The notes: generated from the letters alone by a model not told the origin. Positions 8,539 to 17,948 are shown, counted from the first letter of the stretch. The stretch is 64,000 bases of DNA from DATBGZ01 sp963803115 (GCA_963803115.1 CAWDLN010000018.1:310001-374000), one strand, 5' to 3'. Numbers and translations are program-made.

Positions 8539-9369
8539 GTGACGCAAGAGGGACCGGCCTCTGCGACCGCGACCGCCGATGGGCCGGTGTTGTCGCTGCG
8601 GGGCGTCCGCAAGCGTTTCGGCGCGGTCGAAGCGCTCTCCGATGCCTCGCTCGAAGTGCACGCCGGCGAGGTGGTGGCGCTCGTCGGCGATAACGGTGCC
8701 GGCAAGTCCACGATGATCAAGGTCATTGCCGGGGTCAACCCGGCCGACGACGGCGATGTGCGCTGGGACGGCCGACCCGTTCACATCAGCAAGCCCAGCG
8801 ACGCCTCCGGGCTCGGGATCGCCACGGTGTATCAGGATCTGGCGCTTTGCGACAACCTCGACGTGGTCGCCAATCTCTACCTCGGACACGAGATTGCTCC
8901 GCGACGTGTGCTGGACGAGATCGAAATGGAACGCTCGGCCACCAACTTGCTCGACACCCTCTCGGTACGGATTCCGAGCGTGCGCATTCCGGTGGCATCG
9001 CTTTCCGGAGGTCAGCGACAGTCGGTTGCAATCGCCCGATCGCTGCTGGGTCAGCCGCGGGTGGTCCTTCTCGACGAGCCGACGGCGGCCCTGGGTGTCG
9101 CTCAAACCGCCCAGGTGCTGGACCTCATCGAGCGGCTACGCGAACGCGGCCTGGGTGTCGTGCTGATCAGTCACAACCTGGCCGACGTCAGGGCCGTTGC
9201 CGACCGCGCCACCGTGCTTCGGCTCGGCCGGGTTGTCGCTGACTTCCGCATGCAGGACACCACCCAGGAGGAGATCGTGCAGGCGATCACCGGAGCCTCC
9301 GACAACGTGGTCGCCCGACGGCAAGCGAGAACCCAAGCAACAGCCTCGGACACGCAGGAGCGTCAATGA
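8539..9369 (+). CDS. Sugar ABC transporter ATP-binding protein (single ABC domain, XylG-like)
   Basis: A 276-residue ATPase with Walker A GDNGAGKST, signature LSGGQRQSVAIARSL, Walker B VVLLDEPTAALG and the switch histidine in LISHNL. The YQDLALCDNLDVVANLYLGHE segment is typical of CUT2 sugar importers. It has one nucleotide-binding domain rather than the tandem pair of enterobacterial XylG/RbsA, as is usual for the actinobacterial form. GTG 8539 is preceded by AGGACGAG. Its stop overlaps the permease start by four bases (ATGA), which indicates coupled translation. Confidence 0.93.
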   Translation: MTQEGPASATATADGPVLSLRGVRKRFGAVEALSDASLEVHAGEVVALVGDNGAGKSTMIKVIAGVNPADDGDVRWDGRPVHISKPSDASGLGIATVYQDLALCDNLDVVANLYLGHEIAPRRVLDEIEMERSATNLLDTLSVRIPSVRIPVASLSGGQRQSVAIARSLLGQPRVVLLDEPTAALGVAQTAQVLDLIERLRERGLGVVLISHNLADVRAVADRATVLRLGRVVADFRMQDTTQEEIVQAITGASDNVVARRQARTQATASDTQERQ

Positions 9370-10598
9370 GTACGACGACCACCCAGCCGGCGCCGACGGC
9401 CCCGGGTGAGACCCCCGGTCCGGCCCGCAAGGCAGCCACGTCCCTCGCTTCGCGCCTACGCGGAGGTGAACTGGGATCCTGGCCGGTCATCATCGGGCTG
9501 ATCGTGATCTGGGCCGTGTTTCAGTCGCTCAACAAGAACTTCCTCAGCTCGCAGAACATCTCGAACATGACGCTGCAGATCGTCGCGTACGGCGTCATCA
9601 GCCTCGGCGTCACGTTGGTTCTCCTGCTGGGTGAGATCGACCTGTCGATCGGCTCGGTGGCGGGTGTCGGCGCGGCTACTCTCGTCGTGCTCTCCATCCG
9701 GCACGGCTGGCCGGATTGGCTCGCGCTGATCGCTGTCCTGGCACTGGGTCTGCTCATCGGGCTGCTGCAAGGGTTCTTCTTCGCGGAGGTGGGCGTCCCC
9801 TCCTTCGTCGTCACGCTCGCCGGCAACCTCGGTTGGCTCGGACTACAGCTGTGGATCCTCTTTCCGCAGGGCACGATCCAGATCCCATACACCGGTTTCA
9901 TCGCCACCCTCACGCACCAGTACCTGTCCCGGCCGCTCGGCTGGATTCTCGGGGCCGTGGTCGTGGCGATCTACGCCGCGGCCGAACTGGTCACCCGCGC
10001 ACGCCGAGCCCGCGCTGGCCTACCGACCCGATCCCTGACGGGATCGATCGTGCGCATCGTGGGTCTGGCGATCGTCGTATTCGCCGTGGTGTGGGTGCTC
10101 AACGACTGGCTGGGCGTGCCGGTCGGTCTGCTCATCCTGGTCGGGCTTGTCGTCGTCGCCGATCTGGTCTTGCGTCGCACCCGGTACGGTCGGTCGGTCT
10201 ATGCCGTCGGCGGCAATGTCGAGGCGGCCCGCCGGGCGGGCATCAACGTCGCCATGATCCGGATGTCCATCTTCGCGATGTGTTCGATGCTGGCCGCATT
10301 CGGTGGCGTTCTGTTCGTGTCGCGTGGCTTCGCGGCGAGCCAGTCCACCGGTGCCAGCGATGTGCTGCTGATCGCCATCGCCGGTGCCGTCATCGGTGGC
10401 GTGAGCCTGTTCGGCGGGCGGGGCAGTCCGTACGGTGCGCTACTCGGTGCGCTGGTGCTGGGTTCGATCACGTCGGGCATGCTGCTGCTGAGCCTGGATA
10501 CATCGGTGCGTTACATGATTACCGCGGCGGTACTACTGGCCGCGGTCGTGCTCGACTCGCTGTCCCGACGCGGTCGTCGGTCCACCGGCCGTCAGTGA
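9366..10598 (+). CDS. Sugar ABC transporter permease, XylH-like
   Basis: A 410-residue integral membrane protein with about ten hydrophobic segments and the CUT2 permease landmarks IDLSIGSVAGVGA and, near the end, GRGSPYGALLGALVLGSI. The TRYGRSVYAVGGNVEAARRAGINV loop, which contacts the ATPase, is present near residue 275. It is the last gene of the binding protein-ATPase-permease operon and imports a pentose or similar sugar. A palindromic terminator follows 20 bases downstream. Confidence 0.93.
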   Translation: MSTTTTQPAPTAPGETPGPARKAATSLASRLRGGELGSWPVIIGLIVIWAVFQSLNKNFLSSQNISNMTLQIVAYGVISLGVTLVLLLGEIDLSIGSVAGVGAATLVVLSIRHGWPDWLALIAVLALGLLIGLLQGFFFAEVGVPSFVVTLAGNLGWLGLQLWILFPQGTIQIPYTGFIATLTHQYLSRPLGWILGAVVVAIYAAAELVTRARRARAGLPTRSLTGSIVRIVGLAIVVFAVVWVLNDWLGVPVGLLILVGLVVVADLVLRRTRYGRSVYAVGGNVEAARRAGINVAMIRMSIFAMCSMLAAFGGVLFVSRGFAASQSTGASDVLLIAIAGAVIGGVSLFGGRGSPYGALLGALVLGSITSGMLLLSLDTSVRYMITAAVLLAAVVLDSLSRRGRRSTGRQ

Positions 10599-10618
10599 GC
10601 GGCGGCTTGCTCGGCGTT

Positions 10619-10670
10619 AGGAAGGGACCCTTCCTATGCCCGAAACGTTAAGAGGGGTCCCCTGCTTAAC
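10619..10670. terminator. Double-palindrome bidirectional terminator
   Basis: Two adjacent palindromes lie between convergent genes. AGGAAGGG-A-CCCTTCCT is at 10619-10635, and GTTAAG-AGGGG-T-CCCCT-G-CTTAAC at 10647-10670. The second overlaps the stop codon of the minus-strand ABC exporter. This pairing of GGAAGGG..CCCTTCC with GTTAAG..CTTAAC is a form I associate from memory with intergenic repeats of Micromonosporaceae. It is well placed to end transcription from both sides. Confidence 0.65.
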
Positions 10671-12526
10671 TAGGTCCGGCCCGCCTCGGCGTCGAGGTAG
10701 GCGGCCGCCTGAAGGGTGAAGAGTTCGGCGTACAAACCGTCCGCCGCCATGAGTTCCGCGTGCGACCCGGTCTCCGCGATGCGACCCTCCTCGAGCACGT
10801 AGATGCGGTCGGCGGATCGGACACTCGAGAACCGGTGGGAGATGAACAGCACGGTCCGGCCTTCGAGCAGCGTTCGGATGGTGTCGAAGAGTTCCTGTTC
10901 GGCGCGTGGGTCGAGGGCGGCCGTCGGTTCGTCGAGGATCACGAACGGAGCGCCGCGGTAGAAGGCACGGGCCAGTGCCACCCGCTGCCACTGGCCTACG
11001 GACAGGTCCGTTCCGCGGACCTGTCCGGGCTCGTCGGGGTTGTCTGACCCGGCGAACTCCGGTCCCAGCATGGTCTCGTATCCGTCGACGAGCCGTTCGG
11101 CGAACCGGTCGGCGCCGGCGTGGGCGGCGGCGACGCGGATCCCGTTGAGGTCGGTGACCGCCTCGACGCGCCCAAGGCCGATGTTCTCCCGCAGCGTCAG
11201 GTGGAACCGCTCGAAGTCCTGGAAGATCACCGCGATCTGGCGGCGCAGCTCATCCGGATCCACAGTGGACACATCGACACCGTCCCAGAGGATTGCGCCC
11301 GAATCCGGCCGGTAGAGGCCGGCGAGGAGCTTGGCCAGGGTGGTCTTGCCGGATCCGTTCTCGCCCACCAGCGCGATGACCTCACCGGCTCGCACGTCGA
11401 GCGAGACGCCACGAAGCGCCGGCTCGTCACTGGTCGGGTAGGTGAACACGACATCGCGGACGCTCACCTGGTGGAATGCCGTGGGCGGTGGCGCAACCGG
11501 TCGCCCTTGCTCGAGCTCGGGTAGCACGCTGGTAAAGGCCAGGTAGTCCTCGAGATAGCGCGCCGACTCGGTGAGTGCGCCGATCGAATACGCCGCGCCG
11601 GCCAGCTGGCCACCGACGATCGCGATACCGGCGACGGCAACCCCCGCGGACGCGATGCCGACCGTACCGCTGAGGGTGAGCCAGGCCATGAGCACGAGCG
11701 TGGCGGCGAGCACGGCACCAATGAGAAGATTCGCGGCTAACGCGACTCGGATCTGCCGGCCGGAGATCCGGCGTAGCTCGGTGATACGGCCGTCGTAGAG
11801 CGCGTCGTACCGTCCACGTAGGAATCGGCCAAGACCGAACGCCCGGACCTCCTTGGCCGGGTTGCGTTCACGCAGCACTCCGGCGAGGTAGTTTCGCTGC
11901 CGATCGCGCGGCGTCATCTTCCAGAAGAAATCCCAGAACGCCTCGCCCCGCCGCGACGCCGCGAACCAGGCCGGTACGAGGACGAGCACCAGCAGTGGCA
12001 GGAGTACTGGGGCCACCGCGACCACCCCGATGAGGGCTCCGGTGAGGCTGAACGCGGATCCGGCCAGACCAGACAAGCCGAAAATCATGTGCAGCGCCTG
12101 GCCGTTGCCCATGCCGACCCGCTCGACCCGATTGTGGAACTCGGGCTCGTCGAAGGTCGCGAGCTCGACCCGGGCGGTGACATCGAGGACCTTGCCCTGC
12201 ACGTGACGGGTGACCAGCTCGCCGAGCACGTGCTGCCGCTCGCGTTGGACGGTGGTGGCGAACGCTTGCCCGCCGGCGGTTATCGCCATCGCCGCGATCC
12301 ACGGCAGCACATCGGACAGTGATCCGCCCGAATGTGCGGCATCGAGTAGCGCGTTGAGCGCGCCGCGGGCGAGCAGGAGCATCAATACCAGGCCGACGCC
12401 GCCGACGGCCTGCAGCACGGTCGATAACAGCAGGTCTCGGCGTCCGGCCTGCCAGGTGATGCCCAACGCCGCCCGGATGAGCGCAGGGAGCTGGCGCACA
12501 TTCACCCGTGTGCGGTTGCTCGGCAT
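10670..12526 (-). CDS. ABC exporter, fused permease and ATP-binding protein
   Basis: About 618 residues from ATG 12526; an in-frame TTG at 12562 with AAAGGA just upstream is an alternative. The N-terminal half has six hydrophobic segments (ABC type-1 exporter fold). The C-terminal half carries Walker A GENGSGKTT, Q-loop IFQDFERFHLT, signature LSVGQWQRVALARA, Walker B VILDEPTAALD and the H-loop FISHRF. Exporters of this kind move lipids, peptides or drugs out of the cell as dimers. The gene stands alone and is convergent with the sugar operon. The substrate is unknown. A copy of the dispersed TCCACAGTGGA palindrome lies inside it at 11259-11269. Confidence 0.92.
   Translation of the reverse strand: MPSNRTRVNVRQLPALIRAALGITWQAGRRDLLLSTVLQAVGGVGLVLMLLLARGALNALLDAAHSGGSLSDVLPWIAAMAITAGGQAFATTVQRERQHVLGELVTRHVQGKVLDVTARVELATFDEPEFHNRVERVGMGNGQALHMIFGLSGLAGSAFSLTGALIGVVAVAPVLLPLLVLVLVPAWFAASRRGEAFWDFFWKMTPRDRQRNYLAGVLRERNPAKEVRAFGLGRFLRGRYDALYDGRITELRRISGRQIRVALAANLLIGAVLAATLVLMAWLTLSGTVGIASAGVAVAGIAIVGGQLAGAAYSIGALTESARYLEDYLAFTSVLPELEQGRPVAPPPTAFHQVSVRDVVFTYPTSDEPALRGVSLDVRAGEVIALVGENGSGKTTLAKLLAGLYRPDSGAILWDGVDVSTVDPDELRRQIAVIFQDFERFHLTLRENIGLGRVEAVTDLNGIRVAAAHAGADRFAERLVDGYETMLGPEFAGSDNPDEPGQVRGTDLSVGQWQRVALARAFYRGAPFVILDEPTAALDPRAEQELFDTIRTLLEGRTVLFISHRFSSVRSADRIYVLEEGRIAETGSHAELMAADGLYAELFTLQAAAYLDAEAGRT
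11259..11269 (+). repeat. Dispersed palindrome TCCACAGTGGA, copy 1
   Basis: Exact copy inside the ABC exporter gene, where the minus strand reads Val-Ser-Thr-Val-Asp with Thr codon ACT. Confidence 0.8.
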
Positions 12527-12675
12527 GGGCCCAGTCTGGCGTGGATTGACGCCATCCGCCAAGATCCTTTGGGCTGGCCGGTGTGTGTCGGCGCTACTAA
12601 ACCGGGTACAGCACCGTTGACCGGATCGTAGGCTGGGGAATCCCGCCGACTGCTCCAGCTTGGGTTGGGTGAATC

Positions 12676-14874
12676 TTGGGTCTTCTGGATCGAATTGGAT
12701 TCGAGTCTTCGCACCGGGCGACCCCGGCCGATCCGTGGCCCGGGCTCACCGCGCTGGGTCTGCCGAGTCCGACCGGCCGGTCACTGCCGCCGGAGCTCGG
12801 TCCGGGTGCCGTCTCGGTACTCGAGGGTGTGTCGTTCATGTACTCCGATGGGACCGGAGACGTTCCTTCGGGCTCGATCGGTGGCCTGGTCCATGCGGAT
12901 ACCCGGCTGCTCTCGACCTGGATCCTGACGCTCAACGGGGCCCGCCTGTTGCCGCTTCGTTCGGGCAGCGCCGAGCATTTCTCGGCCGTCTTCTTCCTCA
13001 CCAACACCGATACGCAAGGACTGCCGGCGAATCAGGTCGGCGTGCGCCGGTTGCGCTCGGTCGGTACGCGGCTTAGGGAACGCATCGAGCTGTGGAGTTT
13101 CGCGCGTGAGCCGCAACGGATGCAGCTGCGACTGGCCGCCGGCGCGGACTTCGCCGACTTGTTCGAGATCAAAGATGCGGTCCGGGACCGCTCGACCCAG
13201 ATCACGCGGTCACACGCGAACGACGGTACGGCACTGGAGTTCCAGTACCGCAACGGCGGATACACCGCCCGGACTCGGGTCGAGGTCTCGCCGCCGGCGG
13301 ACCGGATCGAGGGCGACGATTTCGTGTGGGAACTGAAGCTCGCCGACGCCGCCAACTGGGCGGTCGAGGTGACGGTGCCGCTCGACCTCGCCCCGAACGA
13401 AGTGGTGCCGCCGCACACGCGTTTCGGCGAGGTTGAAGGCGAAGGCGAGGCCGCCGACGACGCCACGGCCCGGTGGTTCGCTCAGGTTCCCGTGTTGCAG
13501 TCGGATTCGGATTTGCTCTGCCGCATAGGAGATCAGACCGCGCGGGACCTGCTGGCGCTGCGAGTGGAGATGAGCCTGGACGGACACGCGGTGATCCTGC
13601 CCGCCGCCGGCCTGCCGTGGTTCCTCACCATCTTCGGTCGGGACACGCTCATCACGGCGTACCAGTCCGTCTCCTTTGGACCGTTGCTTGCCCGCGGCGC
13701 CTTGCTTGAGTTGGCGTCGCTCCAGGGGAAGCAGTACGACGACTTCCGGGACGAGGAGCCTGGCAAGATCATGCACGAGTTCCGCCAAGGCGAGCTGACG
13801 CGACTCGGCCTCAAGCCGCACAGCCCCTACTACGGAACCGCGGACGCGACGATGCTCTGGCTGATATTGCTCTCCGAGTATTGGCGGTGGACCGGCGATA
13901 CCGCACTGGTACGGCGGCTCGCACCGAATGTGCAGGCGGCACTCGAATGGATCGACCAGTACGGGGACTTCGACGGTGATGGATATGTCGAGTACCGCAC
14001 CCGGTCCCGCCAAGGGTTGGGCAACCAATGCTGGCGCGACTCCTCGGACGGCGTGCAGTTCGCCGACGGCCGACTGCCCTACCTGCCGATCGCGACATCG
14101 GAGCTGCAGGGGTACGTGTACGACGCGAAGCGACGGGTGGCCGAACTCGCCGACGGACCGTTCGGCGACAGCACGATGGCGGTCCGGCTCCGCGCCGAGG
14201 CGTCGGCGCTGCGGGAGCGCTTCAACCGCGACTTCTGGGTGGAGGCGCGTGGTGGTTACTACGTGCTTGGGCTCGACGGCGACAAGAACCAGATTGACTC
14301 GCTGACCTCGAACCTCGGGCATCTACTGTGGAGCGGCATTGTGCCCGAGGATCGGGCCGGCTTCCTGGTGGGCCACCTGATGTCGGAGGCCATGTTTTCC
14401 GGCTGGGGTGTGCGCACTCTGTCCACACAGGAGAGAGGATTCAACCCGATCGGGTACCACCTCGGCACGATCTGGCCGCACGACAACTCGCTAGTCGCGA
14501 TGGGCCTGGCCCAGTACGGCTACCGCGAGGAGGCCAACCGCATCGCGGTCGCGCAGATCGAGGCGGCCGCGCACTTCGGATACCGCCTGCCGGAGGCGTT
14601 CGCGGGGTATCCGCGCGCGGTATCGCGCTTTCCCGTTCCATATCCGACAGCCTGCAGTCCGCAGGCCTGGTCAACGGCGGCACCCTTGTTGCTGTTGCGG
14701 GCCATGCTCGGGTTGCAGGCACGGCACGGCGAGCTGATCCTCGATCCGGTCCTCCCCGAGCAGTTCGGTCGCGTGGCGGTACACGGCATCCCGGCCTTCG
14801 GATCGCTCTGGGATGTGGACGCGACCGCAGGCAACGGCACCGTCCGTCCCTCGTCCCGACTCGGCTCTGTATAG
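12676..14874 (+). CDS. Amylo-alpha-1,6-glucosidase (glycogen-debranching enzyme family)
   Basis: A 732-residue protein. The N-terminal part (ISVLEG-like PGAVSVLEGVSFMYSDG, GGLVHADTRLLS) is the GDE_N_bis domain. The C-terminal (alpha/alpha)6 barrel resembles GH15/MGH enzymes: GLPWFLTIFGRDTLIT, HEFRQGE, YYGTADATMLWL, WRDSSDGVQ, NPIGYHLGTIWPHDNS. Such proteins hydrolyse alpha-1,6 branches or related glucans in the cytoplasm. TTG 12676 is the first start after an in-frame stop at 12670 and its ribosome binding site is weak, so a start a few codons downstream is possible. It is transcribed alone. Confidence 0.92.
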   Translation: MGLLDRIGFESSHRATPADPWPGLTALGLPSPTGRSLPPELGPGAVSVLEGVSFMYSDGTGDVPSGSIGGLVHADTRLLSTWILTLNGARLLPLRSGSAEHFSAVFFLTNTDTQGLPANQVGVRRLRSVGTRLRERIELWSFAREPQRMQLRLAAGADFADLFEIKDAVRDRSTQITRSHANDGTALEFQYRNGGYTARTRVEVSPPADRIEGDDFVWELKLADAANWAVEVTVPLDLAPNEVVPPHTRFGEVEGEGEAADDATARWFAQVPVLQSDSDLLCRIGDQTARDLLALRVEMSLDGHAVILPAAGLPWFLTIFGRDTLITAYQSVSFGPLLARGALLELASLQGKQYDDFRDEEPGKIMHEFRQGELTRLGLKPHSPYYGTADATMLWLILLSEYWRWTGDTALVRRLAPNVQAALEWIDQYGDFDGDGYVEYRTRSRQGLGNQCWRDSSDGVQFADGRLPYLPIATSELQGYVYDAKRRVAELADGPFGDSTMAVRLRAEASALRERFNRDFWVEARGGYYVLGLDGDKNQIDSLTSNLGHLLWSGIVPEDRAGFLVGHLMSEAMFSGWGVRTLSTQERGFNPIGYHLGTIWPHDNSLVAMGLAQYGYREEANRIAVAQIEAAAHFGYRLPEAFAGYPRAVSRFPVPYPTACSPQAWSTAAPLLLLRAMLGLQARHGELILDPVLPEQFGRVAVHGIPAFGSLWDVDATAGNGTVRPSSRLGSV

Positions 14875-14899
14875 CTGACTGGTGTCCTGAGGTTCCCCA

Positions 14900-15922
14900 G
14901 TGCACGATGACGGGATGCGCCCGGCAGTCGAGGCACGACGCCTCATCAACGGATTCAGGATTACCCAGGCGATCCACGTCGCAGTGGTGCTGGGCCTGCC
15001 GGATCGGCTTGGCGACGGCCCACGTACCGCGGCCGATCTCGCCACCGAGGCAGGCTGCCACCCGCGTGCCCTGTATCGGTTGCTCCGGGCGCTGGCCACG
15101 GTCGGCGTGTTCGAAGAGCTGGACGGTGAACGATTCGGACCAACCGAGCTCAGCAACGCGTTGCGCACCGACGCTCACGAGCCGATCGCTGGCTGGGCCG
15201 CGTGGGTGGGCCGGCCGCCGTTCTGGGGAGCCTGGTCGTCGCTGCTCCACAGTGTACGGACGGGAGAGAACGCGTTCGCCTCGTTGCACGGCCAAGGCGT
15301 GTGGGAGTTCCGGGCCGAGCGCCCGGACGAGCAAGCCGCGTTCGATGCCGCGATGACGGCACTATCGACGTCCGTGGTGACCTCGGTCCTGGCGACCTAC
15401 GATTTCGGACGGTTCACGGAGGTGGTTGACGTCGGCGGCGGTCGAGGTACGTTCGTCGCCGCCATCCTGAACCGATGGCCCCACCTGCGGGGTGTTGTCT
15501 TCGACCAGCCGCAGGTGGTCGCGGGCGCGCCGGAACTGCTCGCCGCGGCCGGCGTGGCGGACCGCTGCCGGGTGGAGGCCGGCAGCTTCTTCGATTCGGT
15601 GCCGGCCGGCGCCGACGCCTACGTGCTCAAGAGCGTCGTGCACGACTGGCCCGACGACGAGTCGATCGCGATCCTGCGCCGCTGCCGGCTCGGCATGGCG
15701 CTGCATGCCACCGTCCTGCTGGTCGAGCGGGTCATCCCGGGCCCGAATGAGGGCGCCGACGCGGCCTTCTCAGACCTCAACATGCTCGTGTCGCCGGGCG
15801 GGCAGGAGCGCACCGCGGATGAGTTCGCGGCCCTCCTGTCGGCGGCCGGATTCCGCCTCACGCGAATCGTGCCATGCCGCAGCGATTTCTCGGTGGTCGA
15901 GGCGGTGACGGACGGTGAATGA
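14900..15922 (+). CDS. SAM-dependent O-methyltransferase (acetylserotonin/hydroxyindole type)
   Basis: A 340-residue class I methyltransferase of the family-2 O-methyltransferases. It has an N-terminal winged-helix dimerisation domain (TAADLATEAGCHPRALYRLLRAL) and a SAM site VVDVGGGRGTFVAAIL. The catalytic base is the histidine in KSVVHDWPDDES. The family methylates hydroxyl groups of polyketide, phenazine or other secondary metabolites. GTG 14900 has GAGG at 7 bases; ATG 14915 is an alternative. No biosynthetic cluster surrounds it, so the acceptor is unknown. Confidence 0.9.
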   Translation: MHDDGMRPAVEARRLINGFRITQAIHVAVVLGLPDRLGDGPRTAADLATEAGCHPRALYRLLRALATVGVFEELDGERFGPTELSNALRTDAHEPIAGWAAWVGRPPFWGAWSSLLHSVRTGENAFASLHGQGVWEFRAERPDEQAAFDAAMTALSTSVVTSVLATYDFGRFTEVVDVGGGRGTFVAAILNRWPHLRGVVFDQPQVVAGAPELLAAAGVADRCRVEAGSFFDSVPAGADAYVLKSVVHDWPDDESIAILRRCRLGMALHATVLLVERVIPGPNEGADAAFSDLNMLVSPGGQERTADEFAALLSAAGFRLTRIVPCRSDFSVVEAVTDGE

Positions 15923-16032
15923 GGACTCGCCCGTGAGAAAGCCCGCTGGGACGAGGCCCTCGGCCGGTTGGATCCTTGGTTAAGCGCCGCATTTTGGTTC
16001 CATGAGCGTCCCCCGCATGTCAGCGTAGTGCG

Positions 16033-16671
16033 GTGCGCGTCGATCGGTCTTCTGTGCAGGGCCGCACGAGGGCGGTGAGCGTCCTCGTACTGGCGTATCT
16101 GGTGGGTTCGGTTCCGTTCGCGCAGATCGTCGCGCGGCGGTTGGGCCGGGTGGATCTGCGTCGGGTCGGCAATGGAACGGTCTCGGCGAGCGGGCTGAAG
16201 CCGGTTGGCGTCGCACCGGTGGTTGTCGCCGGGGTACTGGATCTGGCCAAGGGCATGGTCGGTCCGATGCTGGCCGGCGGGCGTCGCCATCCAGCCCTTG
16301 CCGCATGGGCGACGGCCGCCACGGTCACTGGTCACAACTGGTCGCCGTTTCTCCAGCTGGCCGGCGGCCGTGGTGTTTCGCCGACGATGGGGGCGCTGCT
16401 GGTCCTGGCGCCGGAAGGCGCCAGTGTCGTGCTGGCCGGGGTGGCGCTCGGCCGGGCCGCGGCAGACAATGCCGGGGTCGGGGCACTTGTGGCGGACGCA
16501 GCCCTGCTGCCGGTCCTGATCCGCACTCGAGGGCGCGCCGGCGCCGCATTGGCGGCGGCCGTGCTGGCGCCGATGCTGGTCAAGCGTCTATTGGGCAACC
16601 GGCCCGCCGCAGGTGCTAGCACTTACCTCTGGCGCTTGTTGTTCGACCGCGACGAGCGGCACGAACCGTGA
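16033..16671 (+). CDS. PlsY-like glycerol-3-phosphate acyltransferase
   Basis: An integral membrane protein of about 198-212 residues with five hydrophobic segments. Conserved PlsY loops are visible: GSVPFAQIVAR near the N-terminus, a changed form of the second motif (RRVGNGTVSASGLK instead of GSGNxGATNxxR), and GHNWSPFLQLAGGRGV. PlsY transfers the acyl group from acyl-phosphate to glycerol-3-phosphate. The altered second motif suggests a divergent paralogue. The start is uncertain: GTG 16033 is the longest, and GTG 16075, just before the first membrane segment, has GAGGG nearby. Its stop overlaps the next gene's start (GTGA). Confidence 0.82.
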   Translation: MRVDRSSVQGRTRAVSVLVLAYLVGSVPFAQIVARRLGRVDLRRVGNGTVSASGLKPVGVAPVVVAGVLDLAKGMVGPMLAGGRRHPALAAWATAATVTGHNWSPFLQLAGGRGVSPTMGALLVLAPEGASVVLAGVALGRAAADNAGVGALVADAALLPVLIRTRGRAGAALAAAVLAPMLVKRLLGNRPAAGASTYLWRLLFDRDERHEP

Positions 16672-17501
16672 CCGTACTGGTTCTCACGGATACGGCAGCC
16701 TCCATCTCGCCCACCGACGCGGCCGCTTGTGGCGTGGCGCTGGTGCCGCTGACCGTCATCGTCGACGGTCGCGCCTACCGGGACACCGACGTGAACGAGG
16801 CGATTCTCGGCGGCGGCCGGCCTACCACCTCCGGTCCACCGCCGGCCGAGTTCGTGGAAGCCTTGCGGGCGACCCCGGACGGCGCCGTCATCGTGACGGT
16901 CGCCGACGCCTTGAGTAGCACGAACGCGTCGGCGCGCGCCGCGGCGGCGTTGTCCGATGTACCCGTGGAGGTCGTCGACAGCGCAAGTGCGTCGGGCGGT
17001 CAGACCCTCGTTGCACTGGCCGCCGCGGAACAGGCCAGGCGCGGCGGCGGCGTGGATCAGGTCGCCGCGGCCGCACGTGCCGCCGCCGGCGAGGTACGCC
17101 TCGTCGGCGCACTCAGCTCCCTGGACGGCCTTGCTCGTACTGGCCGTGTCCCCGGCCTCGTAGCGGGCGCCGCGCGACGCACCGGAATTCAGTTCATCTT
17201 CACGCTCCGCAATGGCGTGATCAGGCCAGTCAGACCGGCGGCCACCCGGGCCGCCGCGGTCGACCGGATGATCGAGCTGTGCGTGGCGGCGGGTTCACCG
17301 GACTTCGTTGTTGACATCGCGCTGCTCGGTGAGTCGGCCGAGTTGCAGGAGCGCTTCAGCGCGGCAGTGCACGCGCGTGGACTCTCCATCGGCACGGCCA
17401 TCACCGCGGACTTCGGCACCGCCATCGCGGTCTACACCGGGCCGCACCTGACCGGCCTCGCCTGGCGGTGGCGCCCTCCCGTCTCCACAATGGACAGCTA
17501 G
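16668..17501 (+). CDS. DegV family fatty-acid-binding protein
   Basis: A 277-residue DegV-fold protein starting at GTG 16668, four bases inside the plsY-like gene. Typical landmarks are LVLTDTAASISPTDA at the N-terminus, the TSGPPPAEF loop, and VEVVDSASASGGQ. DegV proteins hold a fatty acid in a buried tunnel and, in the FakB subgroup, present it to the kinase FakA for phosphorylation. The acyl-phosphate so formed is the donor for PlsY-type acyltransferases, so the coupling of the two genes is biochemically sensible. No fakA is in the window. Confidence 0.9.
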   Translation: MTVLVLTDTAASISPTDAAACGVALVPLTVIVDGRAYRDTDVNEAILGGGRPTTSGPPPAEFVEALRATPDGAVIVTVADALSSTNASARAAAALSDVPVEVVDSASASGGQTLVALAAAEQARRGGGVDQVAAAARAAAGEVRLVGALSSLDGLARTGRVPGLVAGAARRTGIQFIFTLRNGVIRPVRPAATRAAAVDRMIELCVAAGSPDFVVDIALLGESAELQERFSAAVHARGLSIGTAITADFGTAIAVYTGPHLTGLAWRWRPPVSTMDS

Positions 17502-17523
17502 TCCGTACGGTCGGCCAGTTCGT

Positions 17524-17886
17524 CTACCGGGCCGGCACAAGGCAGAAGACATGCCCAACCGGATCGGCCATCACCCGTGCGTTGTCGGGCAGCGGTTGAT
17601 CGGGAAAGCGAGTGGCGCCCAGGGCGATGACCGCCGCCTCGGCCTCGTTCAGATCGGAGACCCGCACGTGTAGGTGGTACTGCATGGAAGAGTGCGGGTC
17701 GGGCCAGGTGGGCGGCCGGTAGTCTTCGGAGCGCTGAAAGGACAGGTGAAAGCCGGCGTCCTCCCCGATCGAGCACCACTCCGGCGATGTGTAGACCACA
17801 GGCCAGCCGGTCAGCTCCGAGTAGAACGTGGCGAGCGCCTCCGGGTTGGGACATTCGAGGGCGAATCCGCTCAGCTGGCCGATCAC
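17524..17886 (-). CDS. VOC family (glyoxalase/bleomycin resistance-like) protein
   Basis: A 120-residue single-domain VOC protein with two beta-alpha-beta-beta-beta repeats: FALECPNPEALATFYSELTG and HLHVRVSDLNEAEAAVIALG, ending RVMADPVGHVFCLV. The start is set at GTG 17886 because GGGAGG lies just upstream. The frame stays open to 17937 but that extension runs towards the tRNA gene. The metal ligand pattern is incomplete, so the activity (dioxygenase, isomerase or drug binding) is not predictable. It is divergent from the tRNA-Arg. Confidence 0.85.
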   Translation of the reverse strand: MIGQLSGFALECPNPEALATFYSELTGWPVVYTSPEWCSIGEDAGFHLSFQRSEDYRPPTWPDPHSSMQYHLHVRVSDLNEAEAAVIALGATRFPDQPLPDNARVMADPVGHVFCLVPAR

Positions 17887-17948
17887 AACACCTCCCAGGG
17901 ATACGCGGTCGCCGACCCGGCGGCGACGTCCGTACACTCATGTTCGCT

